Of a stretch of 64,000 nucleotides of DNA, positions 1 to 8,047 are shown piece after piece. Within the stretch, counting starts at the first letter, position 1, and every line of letters starts with the position of its first letter. This stretch comes from UBA11524 sp963590165 (GTDB lineage Bacteria > Bacillota > Clostridia > Christensenellales > Aristaeellaceae), in contig CAVANO010000045.1 in NCBI GenBank assembly GCA_963590165.1, positions 124,001 to 188,000 on the forward strand. Reading direction: 5' to 3'. Below the pieces are notes generated by a model. It was not told the DNA's origin, ran no database searches, and was given only the letters and a program-made list of their open reading frames with translations. A program made the translations under genes and the position numbers.

Positions 1-842
1 TCGCCGAAGCCCGGTGCCTTGACCGCAACGCAGGTGAACGTGCCGCGCAGCTTGTTGACGACGAGCGTAGAGAGCGCCTCGCCCTCGACATCTTCGGCGA
101 TGATGAGCAGCTTCTTGCCCATCTGCACGACCTGCTCCAGCAGCGGCAGAACCTCCTGAATGGCGGAGATCTTCTTATCAGTAATCAGGATCAGCGGATC
201 ATCCAGCACAGCTTCCATCTTCTCGGTGTCGGTCACCATGTAAGCAGAAGCATAACCGCGGTCAAACTGCATGCCTTCGACGATGGTCATGCCGGTCGTC
301 ATGGTCTTGCTTTCTTCAACGGTGATAACGCCGTCGGCACCGACCGTTTCCATTGCATCGGAAATCAGCTTGCCGATCGTTTCGTCAGCAGCGGAGTTCG
401 CAGCGACGTTCGCGATAGCCTGCTTGCCATTGATCGGCTGGGACAGCTCGCGCAGACCTTCAACAGCTGCATCGGTTGCTGCCGCAATGCCCTTCTTGAG
501 CACCATGGGGTTCGCACCGGCTGCCAGGTTGCGCAGACCTTCACGGATGATGGCCTGAGCCAGCAGGGTTGCGGTCGTGGTGCCGTCGCCGGCAACATCG
601 TTCGTCTTAGTGGAAACTTCCTTAACAAGCTGAGCACCCATGTTCTCGAAGGGGTCTTCCAGCTCGATTTCCTTGGCGATGGTCACACCGTCGTTCGTGA
701 TGAGGGGAGAGCCGAACTTCTTGTCCAGCACAACATTGCGACCCTTCGGACCAAGGGTGATTTTCACGGTGTCAGCCAGTGCGTTGACACCCTTCTCAAG
801 GCTGCGGCGAGCCTGTTCGCCATACTGAATCTGCTTTGCCAT
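1..842 (-). CDS. groEL: Chaperonin GroEL, C-terminal part cut by window edge
   Basis: ATP-driven 60 kDa chaperonin that forms the double-ring folding chamber in the cytosol together with GroES. Translating the minus strand from the ATG at 842 gives MAKQIQYGEQARRSLEKGVN, then KITLGPKGRNVVLDKKFGSP and the ATP-site motif AGDGTTTATLLAQ, all diagnostic of GroEL. About 280 of the usual 540 or so residues are present; the rest lies beyond position 1. A GGAAGG ribosome site lies just upstream of the ATG. It follows groES by 40 nt and shares the groES promoter and CIRCE operator, so HrcA control is expected. Identity is certain; only the downstream end is unknown. Confidence 0.98.
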   Translation of the reverse strand, partial: MAKQIQYGEQARRSLEKGVNALADTVKITLGPKGRNVVLDKKFGSPLITNDGVTIAKEIELEDPFENMGAQLVKEVSTKTNDVAGDGTTTATLLAQAIIREGLRNLAAGANPMVLKKGIAAATDAAVEGLRELSQPINGKQAIANVAANSAADETIGKLISDAMETVGADGVITVEESKTMTTGMTIVEGMQFDRGYASAYMVTDTEKMEAVLDDPLILITDKKISAIQEVLPLLEQVVQMGKKLLIIAEDVEGEALSTLVVNKLRGTFTCVAVKAPGFG

Positions 843-882
843 AAATAAGAACCTTCCTTTCAATAAAACCTGTCAGCGCTGA

Positions 883-1167
883 TTACTCGACAATTGCCAG
901 AATATCGCTCTGGCGGACAATAATCAGCTCTTCGCCGTCGATTTTGACTTCCGTGCCGGCATACTTGCTGTAGATAACCTTCTGGCCGACGGTCACCTGC
1001 ATGGTGATTTCCTTGCCGTCGACATTGCCGCCGGGACCCACTGCGATGACAACAGCCATCTGCGGCTTTTCCTTCGCGGCGCTGGTCAGAATCAGACCGG
1101 ACTTTGTCGTTTCCTCTGCTTCTACATTCTTGATGACAACACGGTCACCCAAAGGCTTAACGGTCAT
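883..1167 (-). CDS. groES: Co-chaperonin GroES
   Basis: Ten-kilodalton lid of the GroEL folding chamber. The 94-residue product is full length, begins MTVKPLGDRVVIK, has the mobile loop ETTKSGLIL at about residues 18-27 that contacts GroEL, and ends in the usual SDILAIVE. An AGGAGG site precedes the ATG at 1167 by a normal distance. It is the first gene of the groESL operon; promoter and CIRCE operator lie directly upstream, so heat-shock regulation by HrcA is very likely. hrcA itself is not in the window. Confidence 0.98.
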   Translation of the reverse strand: MTVKPLGDRVVIKNVEAEETTKSGLILTSAAKEKPQMAVVIAVGPGGNVDGKEITMQVTVGQKVIYSKYAGTEVKIDGEELIIVRQSDILAIVE

Positions 1168-1203
1168 GAGATAAATCCTCCTTAACGTGCGTTCCTCAAG
1201 TTG

Positions 1204-1230
1204 TTAGCACTCATCAAAGTCGAGTGCTAA
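1204..1230 (-). promoter_or_regulatory. CIRCE operator (HrcA binding site)
   Basis: A perfect inverted repeat TTAGCACTC - 9 nt - GAGTGCTAA matches the CIRCE consensus exactly. It lies just downstream of the groES promoter and 36 nt upstream of the groES ATG, the usual place for HrcA repression of groESL. Confidence 0.97.
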
Positions 1231-1242
1231 TCAACAGTGAGT

Positions 1243-1271
1243 ATTATGTACCAAAACGCCTCAATATGCAA
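1243..1271 (-). promoter_or_regulatory. Sigma-A type promoter of groESL
   Basis: On the minus strand TTGCAT (1266-1271) and CATAAT (1243-1248) are separated by 17 nt. The start of transcription would fall near 1236, so CIRCE begins within the first few transcribed bases. Confidence 0.75.
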
Positions 1272-1338
1272 GCGAACATGTGTTCTAATTGCAAAAAAAT
1301 TTCTGTGCATCTTCACCCTGTACGCCTGATGAAAATTA

Positions 1339-1347
1339 TGCTACAAT
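1339..1347 (+). promoter_or_regulatory. Possible extended -10 promoter for mutY
   Basis: TGcTACAAT is an extended -10 element; the matching -35 position (TGTACG, 1319-1324) is poor. It is the best promoter candidate in the gap between groES and mutY. The rest of that gap (about 1350-1511) is a leader with a small GAGAC-GAA-GTCTC hairpin and no recognisable gene. Confidence 0.35.
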
Positions 1348-1511
1348 TTTAGCGGATTCCGCAGCCATCCGGATGCAAAAAAACGCCGGTCGCTCCGCAG
1401 TTGCTGCTTCATGCAGATGCAAATGATTCGTTGAAGCTTATGCCTCTGGACTATGCAAGGAAAAAAGAGACGAAGTCTCCCTTGGTTTTTTCGCATGTTA
1501 GGAGATGACTT

Positions 1512-2579
1512 ATGAGTCAATCGATTGCCGAACTTTTGCTCGATTGGTATGATGCCAATGCTCGTACCCTGCCGTGGCGAGGCAGCGTCACCCCTTATCA
1601 GACGTGGGTCAGCGAAACAATGCTCCAGCAGACGCGCGTGGAAACCGTTATGCATTATTATCCGCGCTTCATCAGGCAATTTCCGACAATTGAAGCCCTT
1701 GCATCAGCGGACGAAGCGGATGTCCTCAAGTGCTGGGAGGGAATGGGGTATTACTCCCGTGCACGCAATCTCCATCAGGCGGCACAGCAGGTCATGGCGG
1801 ACTTCAGCGGAACACTGCCGCAGAGCTCAGAGCAACTCCGGCAGTTGCGCGGTGTCGGCGCGTACACGGCAGGTGCCATCGCGAGCATCGCGTTCGGGCA
1901 GCGGACGGCGGCAGTTGATGGTAACGCGATTCGTGTCATCAGCCGTGTGCTGGGGATTCGTGAGAATGTCGGGATTCCGTCCGTTCGCAGGCAGCTTGAG
2001 GATGCAGCAAATGCACTCGTTCCGGCAGAACGTCCGGGCGATTTCAATCAGGCAGTAATGGATATCGGTGCGACGATTTGTGTGCCGGGGACGCCGTCAT
2101 GCGAGAAATGTCCGCTCAGCGGTGTCTGCAGCGCGTTTGCCGAAGGTGATGCGGATGAATTGCCGGTTCTTCCGCGCAAGAATCCGCCGAAGGTGCTCGA
2201 ATATGATGTGCTGCTGATTCGCAACGGCGACCGTTTGCTGATGCGCCAGCGGACGGAAGCAATGCTCAAGGGGCTATGGGTGTTCCCAATGGTGCCGGGA
2301 CATGCGGCTAAGTCAGCATGGCGTTCGCTGAGCAGGAGCATCGGCATTTTAGCGGTGAACATTCATCCTGCCGGCGAGGCGAAGCACGTATTCACGCACC
2401 AGGTATGGCAGATGAAGCTGTACCGGCTGGAAACGGCGGATGCCATTGCTCCGGCAGGATATCGTTATGTCAACTTGACAGAGATGGACGAGCTGACCAT
2501 CCCGACAGCGATGAGAACGGCTGTGTTGGAGGCAAAAAAATGGCTGGGGACGCAGGAAGCATCCGCCAGCAAAGAGTAA
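1512..2579 (+). CDS. mutY: Adenine DNA glycosylase MutY
   Basis: Removes adenine mispaired with 8-oxoguanine, guarding against oxidative G to T mutation. The 355-residue protein has the HhH-GPD glycosylase domain: SETMLQQTRVETV with the catalytic Glu at about residue 35, the helix-hairpin-helix GVGAYTAGAIASIAFG, and the catalytic Asp in AAVDGNAIRV. The four-cysteine Fe-S loop CVPGTPSCEKCPLSGVC (C-x6-C-x2-C-x5-C) follows. The C-terminal NUDIX-like domain that reads 8-oxoG is present, with HVFTHQVW in the place of the usual F-S-H loop. TTAGGAG lies 6 nt before the ATG. It ends only 9 nt before the convergent thioesterase gene, leaving no room for an ordinary terminator. Confidence 0.95.
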   Translation: MSQSIAELLLDWYDANARTLPWRGSVTPYQTWVSETMLQQTRVETVMHYYPRFIRQFPTIEALASADEADVLKCWEGMGYYSRARNLHQAAQQVMADFSGTLPQSSEQLRQLRGVGAYTAGAIASIAFGQRTAAVDGNAIRVISRVLGIRENVGIPSVRRQLEDAANALVPAERPGDFNQAVMDIGATICVPGTPSCEKCPLSGVCSAFAEGDADELPVLPRKNPPKVLEYDVLLIRNGDRLLMRQRTEAMLKGLWVFPMVPGHAAKSAWRSLSRSIGILAVNIHPAGEAKHVFTHQVWQMKLYRLETADAIAPAGYRYVNLTEMDELTIPTAMRTAVLEAKKWLGTQEASASKE

Positions 2580-2588
2580 GAGGGTTCC

Positions 2589-3320
2589 TTATAGACTTTT
2601 AATCACACCGCCGATATCGAAGTGACGCGTGTCCCCCTCAAAGCCGCAGAAGGAAAAATCATCACCTAAACGGCGAAGCTCCGTGCGAATCTGCTGTTCA
2701 GGGAGTACCTCTGTGTCATAATTGACGGCGAAGTGCGAGATGCAGGCATTACGCATGGCGGAAATTCCCAGCGCATCACAGCACCAGTCGAGATAGCGCG
2801 TGTTGTTGACATGACCGTTAAAGTCAATATCGGAATAGCAGGGGACACGGATGACGGTGTCGAGCGTGCCGGAAACCTCTGTGACAGGCGCAGGCAGTCC
2901 AAGCGGTGCAATCAGGTCGGAATTGTCCGGCAGATAGCCCTTGACGAGGTCAGGCATAATCATGCGGCGCGTCGTGAGGTCGAGCAGCACCCAGAGCGTT
3001 GCAGCCCTGCCGATTTCGCCGCCTGCTGCATTCTTGAACACAAAATAGCGCGGAAAGAAGCAACGCCGCGTCGGCATCGGAAACGTCTCGACCGAGAAGG
3101 TTTCCTCGAACGCAGGATAGCGATCCATATCGACCTCGACGCGCGTCAGCACCCACGCGGCATTCTTGCTGAGCAGCGCGTTTCTGCCGACGCCGAGCTT
3201 TTCGGAGTGCTGTCCTGCGGCCTCCTGCATGACGGAAAGAAGCGCACTCGGCTTCATGCGCGCGTTCAAATCAGTCTGATAGGAGCGGACAGTAAAATTT
3301 TCCTGATACGTTTTCAGCAT
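2589..3320 (-). CDS. Acyl-ACP thioesterase family protein
   Basis: Likely hydrolyses acyl-acyl carrier protein, or a related acyl thioester, to free fatty acid in the cytosol. The 243-residue protein is a double hotdog: VRSYQTDLNARMKPSALLSV opens the first half, and the second half contains SDIDFNGHVNNTRYLDW at about residues 163-179, the Asn/His motif of plant FatA/FatB-type and bacterial acyl-ACP thioesterases. I chose the ATG at 3320; an in-frame ATG at 3329 is closer to the weak AAGGAAG ribosome site. It lies about 100 nt downstream of the AbrB-like gene on the same strand and may be cotranscribed with it. The substrate cannot be told from sequence. Confidence 0.85.
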   Translation of the reverse strand: MLKTYQENFTVRSYQTDLNARMKPSALLSVMQEAAGQHSEKLGVGRNALLSKNAAWVLTRVEVDMDRYPAFEETFSVETFPMPTRRCFFPRYFVFKNAAGGEIGRAATLWVLLDLTTRRMIMPDLVKGYLPDNSDLIAPLGLPAPVTEVSGTLDTVIRVPCYSDIDFNGHVNNTRYLDWCCDALGISAMRNACISHFAVNYDTEVLPEQQIRTELRRLGDDFSFCGFEGDTRHFDIGGVIKSL

Positions 3321-3420
3321 AGGTGGCATTCTTCCTTTCAGCCGCTGCGGAACCGGCGGCAAGAATACAATGAAGGCAACACGCGCAATGCGGTGCTGCC
3401 TTCGGGTTGGACTTTTTCGG

Positions 3421-3672
3421 TCAATCCTTGGAATCACGGAGCTCGGCGAGGCAATTCTTGCAGACGAGCTTGCCCTTATACGGGATGACATCGCGCGCAT
3501 CAGAGCAGAAGATGCAGCTCGGATGATACTTCTTGAGGATGATCTGGTCACCGTCAACGAAGATCTCGAGCATGTCCTTCACGCCGATGTCCATGGTACG
3601 GCGCAGTTCAATGGGAAGCACGATCCGGCCGAGCGTATCAAGCTGACGTACCACACCGGTAGACTTCATCAT
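3421..3672 (-). CDS. AbrB/SpoVT-family transcriptional regulator with C-terminal CxxC pairs
   Basis: Small DNA-binding regulator of the transition-state type. Residues 1-48 are a typical swapped-hairpin AbrB domain (STGVVRQLDTLGRIVLPIEL, then DMLEIFVDGDQIILKKY). The C-terminal half has C53-x2-C56 and C71-x2-C74, which looks like a small zinc- or redox-binding knuckle. That arrangement is common among clostridial AbrB-like regulators. Two consecutive ATG codons start the frame after a good AAAGGAG site. A strong promoter lies upstream. In Bacillus such proteins control entry into stationary phase; the target genes here are unknown. Confidence 0.88.
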   Translation of the reverse strand: MMKSTGVVRQLDTLGRIVLPIELRRTMDIGVKDMLEIFVDGDQIILKKYHPSCIFCSDARDVIPYKGKLVCKNCLAELRDSKD

Positions 3673-3760
3673 AGAGAAAACACTCCTTTAAGCAGTTGAT
3701 TCTGTATGCAGAAATGAATTACTCCCCTAATAGTTATACATTCCTGCATAATCTATGTGA

Positions 3761-3789
3761 ATTTTACTTCTTTTTTCTGAACTTGTCAA
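3761..3789 (-). promoter_or_regulatory. Sigma-A type promoter of the abrB-like gene
   Basis: Minus-strand TTGACA (3784-3789), 17-nt spacer, TAAAAT (3761-3766). Transcription would begin near 3754, about 80 nt before the start codon. The surrounding 3673-4063 gap is distinctly A+T rich and otherwise holds only the hutP-like promoter and a small hairpin. Confidence 0.75.
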
Positions 3790-4001
3790 GTTATCCCAGA
3801 AATTCTTTTGACAAATTTGCAAAATTATGGCACACAATGCTGAAAACTGGACTAATTTGGGCATAAATGCGGTCAAATAATAACAGTCAGCATTTGTCAA
3901 AAATGAAAATGGTTTCATGAACTGGTTACCTGCGAAAACGTGCCCTATGGTTGCACTTTTATCGCAAGAGCGTCAACGAAAAAATGGGACGAAGTCCCCA
4001 C

Positions 4002-4030
4002 TTGCGAGAAACCGAAAAAATATGTATAAT
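4002..4030 (+). promoter_or_regulatory. Sigma-A type promoter of the hutP-cmk-plsC operon
   Basis: TTGCGA (4002-4007), 17-nt spacer, TATAAT (4025-4030). Expected start near 4037, leaving a short leader that contains AGAGAGG 8 nt before the GTG start. Confidence 0.8.
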
Positions 4031-4063
4031 AAACCGGAAAGAAAATAAAGAGAGGAATGTTTC

Positions 4064-4489
4064 GTGAACATGATCGATGCGACCGGCAGCAGCCGGGCAG
4101 CTGCGACTGCTGCGATCCAGCTCGCCATGACGACAACGCGCGAGGAGGAAACTGCACTGAAGGCGCAGCTGGCGGAGAAGAAAATTGCAGGTGCCGCGTC
4201 TGACTTCGGCGGCAGCTTTGTCGAGAATATGATGAAGATGATCGAACGTGCGGTTGTGGCGGCGAAACGTGAAGGTGTCATCAGCGACACGCATCACGAG
4301 GAGGGCGCGGTTGCCGGCGCAGCGCATGATGCTGTCATTCAGGTGAGCGAAAAGGCAATCGGTTTTTCGGTCGGCGGAAAAATCGGCATCGCACGCACGG
4401 GAGAGCATGTCGCGGTCGCGGTGTTCTTTACCGTCGGGCTGGTGCACCTCAATGAGGTCGTTGTCGGCATGGGTCATCGGGCAATTTGA
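4064..4489 (+). CDS. HutP family RNA-binding regulator
   Basis: HutP in Bacillus binds L-histidine and Mg2+ and then an RNA terminator, allowing read-through of the histidine-use operon. This 141-residue protein matches the family at its C-terminal half: VGGKIGIARTGEHVAVAVFF followed by GLVHLNEVVVGMGHRAI, with histidines in THHEEGAVAGAAHDAV that may bind metal. A GTG start at 4064 is favoured by AGAGAGG 8 nt upstream; an ATG lies two codons in. No hut genes are nearby. Instead it is followed after 15 nt by cmk, so its target is unlikely to be a local hut operon. Family assignment is good, function here is open. Confidence 0.8.
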   Translation: MNMIDATGSSRAAATAAIQLAMTTTREEETALKAQLAEKKIAGAASDFGGSFVENMMKMIERAVVAAKREGVISDTHHEEGAVAGAAHDAVIQVSEKAIGFSVGGKIGIARTGEHVAVAVFFTVGLVHLNEVVVGMGHRAI

Positions 4490-4504
4490 AGGGAGAAATA
4501 GAAG

Positions 4505-5185
4505 ATGCTGAATATTGCGATGGACGGTCCTGTTGGAGCCGGAAAATCAAGCATTGCCGATGCCGTGGCGAAGCGGCTGGATATCCTGCACCTTGACACG
4601 GGTGCGATGTACCGTGCAGTCGGGCTGACGGCGCTGGAAAAGCAGATCGATGTGTCGGATGAGCAGGCGGTGACGGCGCTGTGCGACATGCTGCAGATCA
4701 CCGTGTGCCATGGCGAGGACGGTCAGCATACGCTGGTGGATGGTCGTGACGTGACGGGGTTGATTCGCACGCCGGAGGTCAGCATGGCGGCATCGACTGT
4801 GGCGAAATATCAGGGCGTGCGCACGGCAATGGTGGCGCTTCAGCGGCGACTCGCAGCGGAAACGCCGATGCTGGTGGACGGACGCGATATCTGTACCCGT
4901 GTGCTGCCGGATGCGAAGGTGAAAATCTTCCTGACGGCAAGTGCAGAGGAACGTGCACGCCGCCGCTATCTGGAAATGACGGCGAAGGGCATGGCGGCAG
5001 ATTATGAGACAGTCCTGTGCGAGCTTCGTGCGAGGGATGCGCAGGACATGAACCGTGCGGTTGACCCGCTCCGACCGGCGGAGGATGCAGTGACGGTCGA
5101 TACGACGAACATGTCGTTCGATGAAGTTGTGTCGGAAATCCTTCGCATTGTTGCGAAAAAAACAGATGGAGGCGAACAGGCGTGA
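4505..5185 (+). CDS. cmk: Cytidylate kinase
   Basis: Phosphorylates CMP and dCMP with ATP, feeding CTP and dCTP pools. The 226-residue protein has the P-loop DGPVGAGKSSIADAVAKRL at its N-terminus, the substrate region LDTGAMYRAVGL, and the LID segment DGRDICTRVLPDAKVKIFLT followed by ERARRRYLEM. Its length is normal for bacterial Cmk. A GGGAG site precedes the ATG. Its stop overlaps the plsC start (GTGA), so the two are translationally coupled. The cmk-plsC-ispH-rpsA order is widespread in Clostridia. Confidence 0.97.
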   Translation: MLNIAMDGPVGAGKSSIADAVAKRLDILHLDTGAMYRAVGLTALEKQIDVSDEQAVTALCDMLQITVCHGEDGQHTLVDGRDVTGLIRTPEVSMAASTVAKYQGVRTAMVALQRRLAAETPMLVDGRDICTRVLPDAKVKIFLTASAEERARRRYLEMTAKGMAADYETVLCELRARDAQDMNRAVDPLRPAEDAVTVDTTNMSFDEVVSEILRIVAKKTDGGEQA

Positions 5186-5847
5186 GCGAGGAGAACTCCA
5201 TTCAGCCGAAGAAAAAGCCTGTTCAGCATGACATCGCTTTGCCGGGAAAGCGTACAGCACTGTACACGTTTGCGCGCGCACTGCTGAACTTCTTCATGCA
5301 TGTGCTGTTTTTTCTAACTTGCGACGGCAAGGAGAAGCTGAACCTCGATGCACCGTACCTGATCATCGGCAACCACACATCGATGGCGGATCCGATTATC
5401 ATGGCGGTGTTGAACCGAAAGTACGAAATCAATTTTCTGGGAAAACGCGAGTTGGCGGATATTCCGGTCATCGGCAGAATCCTTCTGCGCCTGCACATGA
5501 TTCCTGTTGATCGGCATCACAGCGACATGGAGGCGATGCGCACGTGCCTGAAAGTGACGAAAGCTGGCGGCGTGCTGAGCATTTTCCCCGAGGGTACGCG
5601 GCATAAGGAAGGTGTCATGGAACACATGGAGTCCGGTGTGGCATTGATTGCATTGCGCAGCGGCGTGCCGATGATTCCGATGTACATTGACGGCAAGCCG
5701 CGGCTGTTCCGGCGGATGCGTGTAACGGTCGGCGACCCGATTCCGATGGATGATCTGCGCGAGCGCGGCGTCAACAAGGAGACGTGTCAGGAGTTACTCG
5801 ATCGGATTACAGCAGTTTACCGCGAAATGGCGAAACAGAAAGCGTAA
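5182..5847 (+). CDS. plsC: 1-acyl-sn-glycerol-3-phosphate acyltransferase
   Basis: Adds the second acyl chain to lysophosphatidic acid, giving phosphatidic acid for membrane lipids at the inner face of the membrane. The 221-residue protein has the catalytic H-x4-D box in IIGNHTSMADPIIM, the substrate motif IFPEGTRH, and FLGKRELADIPVIGRIL between them. A hydrophobic stretch near residues 30-50 should anchor it. The GTG start overlaps the cmk stop by 4 nt and is preceded by GGAGG in the end of cmk. Confidence 0.95.
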   Translation: MSEENSIQPKKKPVQHDIALPGKRTALYTFARALLNFFMHVLFFLTCDGKEKLNLDAPYLIIGNHTSMADPIIMAVLNRKYEINFLGKRELADIPVIGRILLRLHMIPVDRHHSDMEAMRTCLKVTKAGGVLSIFPEGTRHKEGVMEHMESGVALIALRSGVPMIPMYIDGKPRLFRRMRVTVGDPIPMDDLRERGVNKETCQELLDRITAVYREMAKQKA

Positions 5848-5934
5848 ATCAACCCGTCAAGCATGCTTCTGAGCGGAAGTTTCCGAATTTCTCAAAAAAA
5901 AATTTCGTGAAAAGCAGGAAAACAGAAATTCGTG

Positions 5935-5940
5935 TAGAAT
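5935..5940 (+). promoter_or_regulatory. Possible -10 box for the ispH-S1 gene
   Basis: TAGAAT preceded by TG lies 53 nt upstream of the preferred ATG; no good -35 box is found at the right distance. If real, transcription starts near 5947, which excludes the ATG at 5939 as translation start. Confidence 0.3.
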
Positions 5941-5992
5941 GATAAAAGAAGTCGGTAGTATGCTTGATGATTTTGAAAGGATGCAAGCTGAC

Positions 5993-7957
5993 ATGCCCAT
6001 TGAAGTTGCGGCACATGCGGGATTCTGCATGGGCGTGCGCAGAGCGGTCGAAAGCGCGTTGCACGTTGCTGAAAGCGGTGTTCCGTCGTGCACGCTGGGA
6101 GAGCTGATTCACAACCCGCTGGTTGTTGAAAAGCTCCGGCAGCTCGGCATTCCTCCGGTATCCTCCGCAGAGGAGGCGGCAGGCAGGCAGGTGCTCATCC
6201 GCAGCCACGGCGTAGCGCCGGGTGTCATCAAGCAGCTGACAGACGCCGGCTGCACCATTGTCGACTTGACATGCCCGTTCGTGGATAAGCTTCATCGGGT
6301 CGTGGCGGAGGAGACAAGTGATACCTGTCCGCTGATTATGGTCGGCGAACGGGATCATCCTGAAGTCAAGGGTACGTGCGGCTGGGCACGCGGTCAGGTG
6401 TATGTCATCGCGACACCTGAAGAAGCGGCGGCGTTGCCGGATTTTGAAACGGCTGCTGCGGCTGTTCAGACGACGTTTCCGCCTGATCGGTGGGACGCGA
6501 TTGTCGCTGTTCTGCGCGGAAAGGTGCATCATCTGCGCGAGCATAACACCATCTGCAATGCGACTGCCGTCCGGCAGCAGGAAGCAAAGAAGCTTGCCGC
6601 TGTGTCGGATGCCATGATCGTCATCGGCGGCAGATCGAGCGCGAATACGCACAAGCTCGAGGAAGCATGCAGAAAGCTTTGCCCCAGAACAATTTTGGTA
6701 GAGTGCGCGGCGGAGATCCCGCCTGCCTTTGCAAATATTCATTCCGATAAAATTGGAATAACCGCCGGTGCATCCACGCCGGATGGTTCATTAGAGGAGG
6801 TTCTTACTCACATGACCGACAACGAAAACATGGCTCAGTCCTCTGAACTCACCATGGACGCCATTGCGGCGACTGTAACGCGCATCAAGCCCGGCCAGAC
6901 GGTTACCGGCAAGGTTGTGCAGGTGACTGACGACGAAGTGTTTGTGAACATTGGCTACAAGGCTGATGGCATCATCAAGCGCACCGATCTGACCCAGCAG
7001 GACGTCAAGGAAGGCGACGAAATCGAAGCCGAAATCGTCAAAGTGAACGATGGCGAAGGCAATGTCGTCCTGTCCCAGCGCAACATCGTCAACCGCAAGG
7101 CATGGGAAGCACTCATCGCCAAGTATGAGGCTGGTGAGTACGTCAAGGGCGTCGGCAAGGAAGCTGTCAAGGGCGGCCTGCTGGCGGACGTGGAAGGGGT
7201 TCGTGCTTTCGTGCCCGCTTCTCAGCTCGCACAGCATTACATCGACAAGATCGAGGAATTTGTCGGCAAGGAAATGGATCTGAAGATCATCGAAGTCGAC
7301 AAGCAGAAGAAGCGCATCGTCGCTTCCCGCAAGGCTGTTATTGCTGAGCAGACCGCTGCCCGCAAGAAGGCTGCTTGGGAGAACCTCGAAGAGGGCGCCA
7401 TCATCCACGGCATCGTCCGTCGCCTGACCAACTTTGGCGCATTCGTCGATGTCGGCGGCGTTGATGGTCTGATCCACATCACGGATCTGTCTTGGGGTCG
7501 CATCAACCATCCGTCTGAGGTGGTCAAGCCCAATCAGGAAGTTGATGTTAAGATTCTGTCCCTTGACCGCGACCGCGAGCGCATTCAGCTTGGCTATAAG
7601 CAGCTCCAGCCCCGTCCGTGGGACAATGCTGCCGAGCGCTATCCGGAAGGCTGCATCGTCGAGGGCAAGGTTGTCCGCATCGCTGACTTCGGCGCGTTTG
7701 TCGAGCTGCAGCCCGGTCTGGACGGTCTGGTGCACATCTCCCAGTGCGCGACGAACCGCATCGCGAAGGTCACTGACGCCGTGCAGGAAGGTCAGACTGT
7801 CCGCGTGAAGGTGCTCAGCGTTGATACCGAGAAGAAGCGCATCTCCCTGTCCATCCGTCAGGCGGCGGAGGAGGAATTCTCCTTCGACGATGAGGAAATG
7901 GCAGAGGCTGCGCCTGCGGAAGAAGCGCCTGCCGAGGACGCACCCGTGCAGGAGTAA
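5993..7957 (+). CDS. ispH-rpsA: Fused IspH (HMBPP reductase) and ribosomal protein S1-like protein
   Basis: The N-terminal 273 residues are IspH, the Fe-S enzyme that makes isopentenyl and dimethylallyl diphosphate in the last MEP step. The three cluster cysteines are seen in HAGFCMGVRRAVE (Cys12), LTCPFVDKL and HNTICNATAV; active-site His/Glu motifs are GELIHN, RSHGVAPG and ERDHPEVKGT. The C-terminal 380 residues hold four S1 RNA-binding repeats, then an acidic Ala/Pro tail. The last two are the clearest (RRLTNFGAFVDVGGVDGLIH and RIADFGAFVELQPGLDGLVH). The same reading frame opens at an ATG at 5939, but the ATG at 5993 matches IspH N-termini. This fusion is known in Clostridia. An AGAGGAGG site and in-frame ATG at 6812 could also produce S1 alone. 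Confidence 0.93.
   Translation: MPIEVAAHAGFCMGVRRAVESALHVAESGVPSCTLGELIHNPLVVEKLRQLGIPPVSSAEEAAGRQVLIRSHGVAPGVIKQLTDAGCTIVDLTCPFVDKLHRVVAEETSDTCPLIMVGERDHPEVKGTCGWARGQVYVIATPEEAAALPDFETAAAAVQTTFPPDRWDAIVAVLRGKVHHLREHNTICNATAVRQQEAKKLAAVSDAMIVIGGRSSANTHKLEEACRKLCPRTILVECAAEIPPAFANIHSDKIGITAGASTPDGSLEEVLTHMTDNENMAQSSELTMDAIAATVTRIKPGQTVTGKVVQVTDDEVFVNIGYKADGIIKRTDLTQQDVKEGDEIEAEIVKVNDGEGNVVLSQRNIVNRKAWEALIAKYEAGEYVKGVGKEAVKGGLLADVEGVRAFVPASQLAQHYIDKIEEFVGKEMDLKIIEVDKQKKRIVASRKAVIAEQTAARKKAAWENLEEGAIIHGIVRRLTNFGAFVDVGGVDGLIHITDLSWGRINHPSEVVKPNQEVDVKILSLDRDRERIQLGYKQLQPRPWDNAAERYPEGCIVEGKVVRIADFGAFVELQPGLDGLVHISQCATNRIAKVTDAVQEGQTVRVKVLSVDTEKKRISLSIRQAAEEEFSFDDEEMAEAAPAEEAPAEDAPVQE
6793..6814 (+). 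promoter_or_regulatory. Internal ribosome site and in-frame ATG before the S1 half
   Basis: AGAGGAGG (6793-6800) lies 11 nt before an ATG (6812) in the frame of the fused gene, exactly at the IspH/S1 boundary; the S1 half would begin MTDNENMAQSSELTMDAIAA. This is the best ribosome site anywhere in the gene. Confidence 0.6.
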
Positions 7958-7976
7958 TCCGATAATTTCGCCCCTG

Positions 7977-8026
7977 AGCAGGAGGCAAGTGGAAAGCTTG
8001 TCTCCTGCTTTCTTCTATTTTGTTTT
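7977..8026 (+). terminator. Rho-independent terminator after the ispH-S1 gene
   Basis: Thirteen-base-pair stem (7977-7989 with 7997-8009, one G-U pair), 7-nt loop, followed by a T-rich run. Confidence 0.85.
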
Positions 8027-8047
8027 TGATTGACACGGAGGAACGCA

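Noticed and set aside
3673..4063. A 63-codon frame (3727-3918, minus) in the gap between the abrB-like and hutP-like genes
   Set aside because: It overlaps the abrB-like promoter, has no ribosome site and no recognisable composition; A+T-rich noncoding DNA is more likely.
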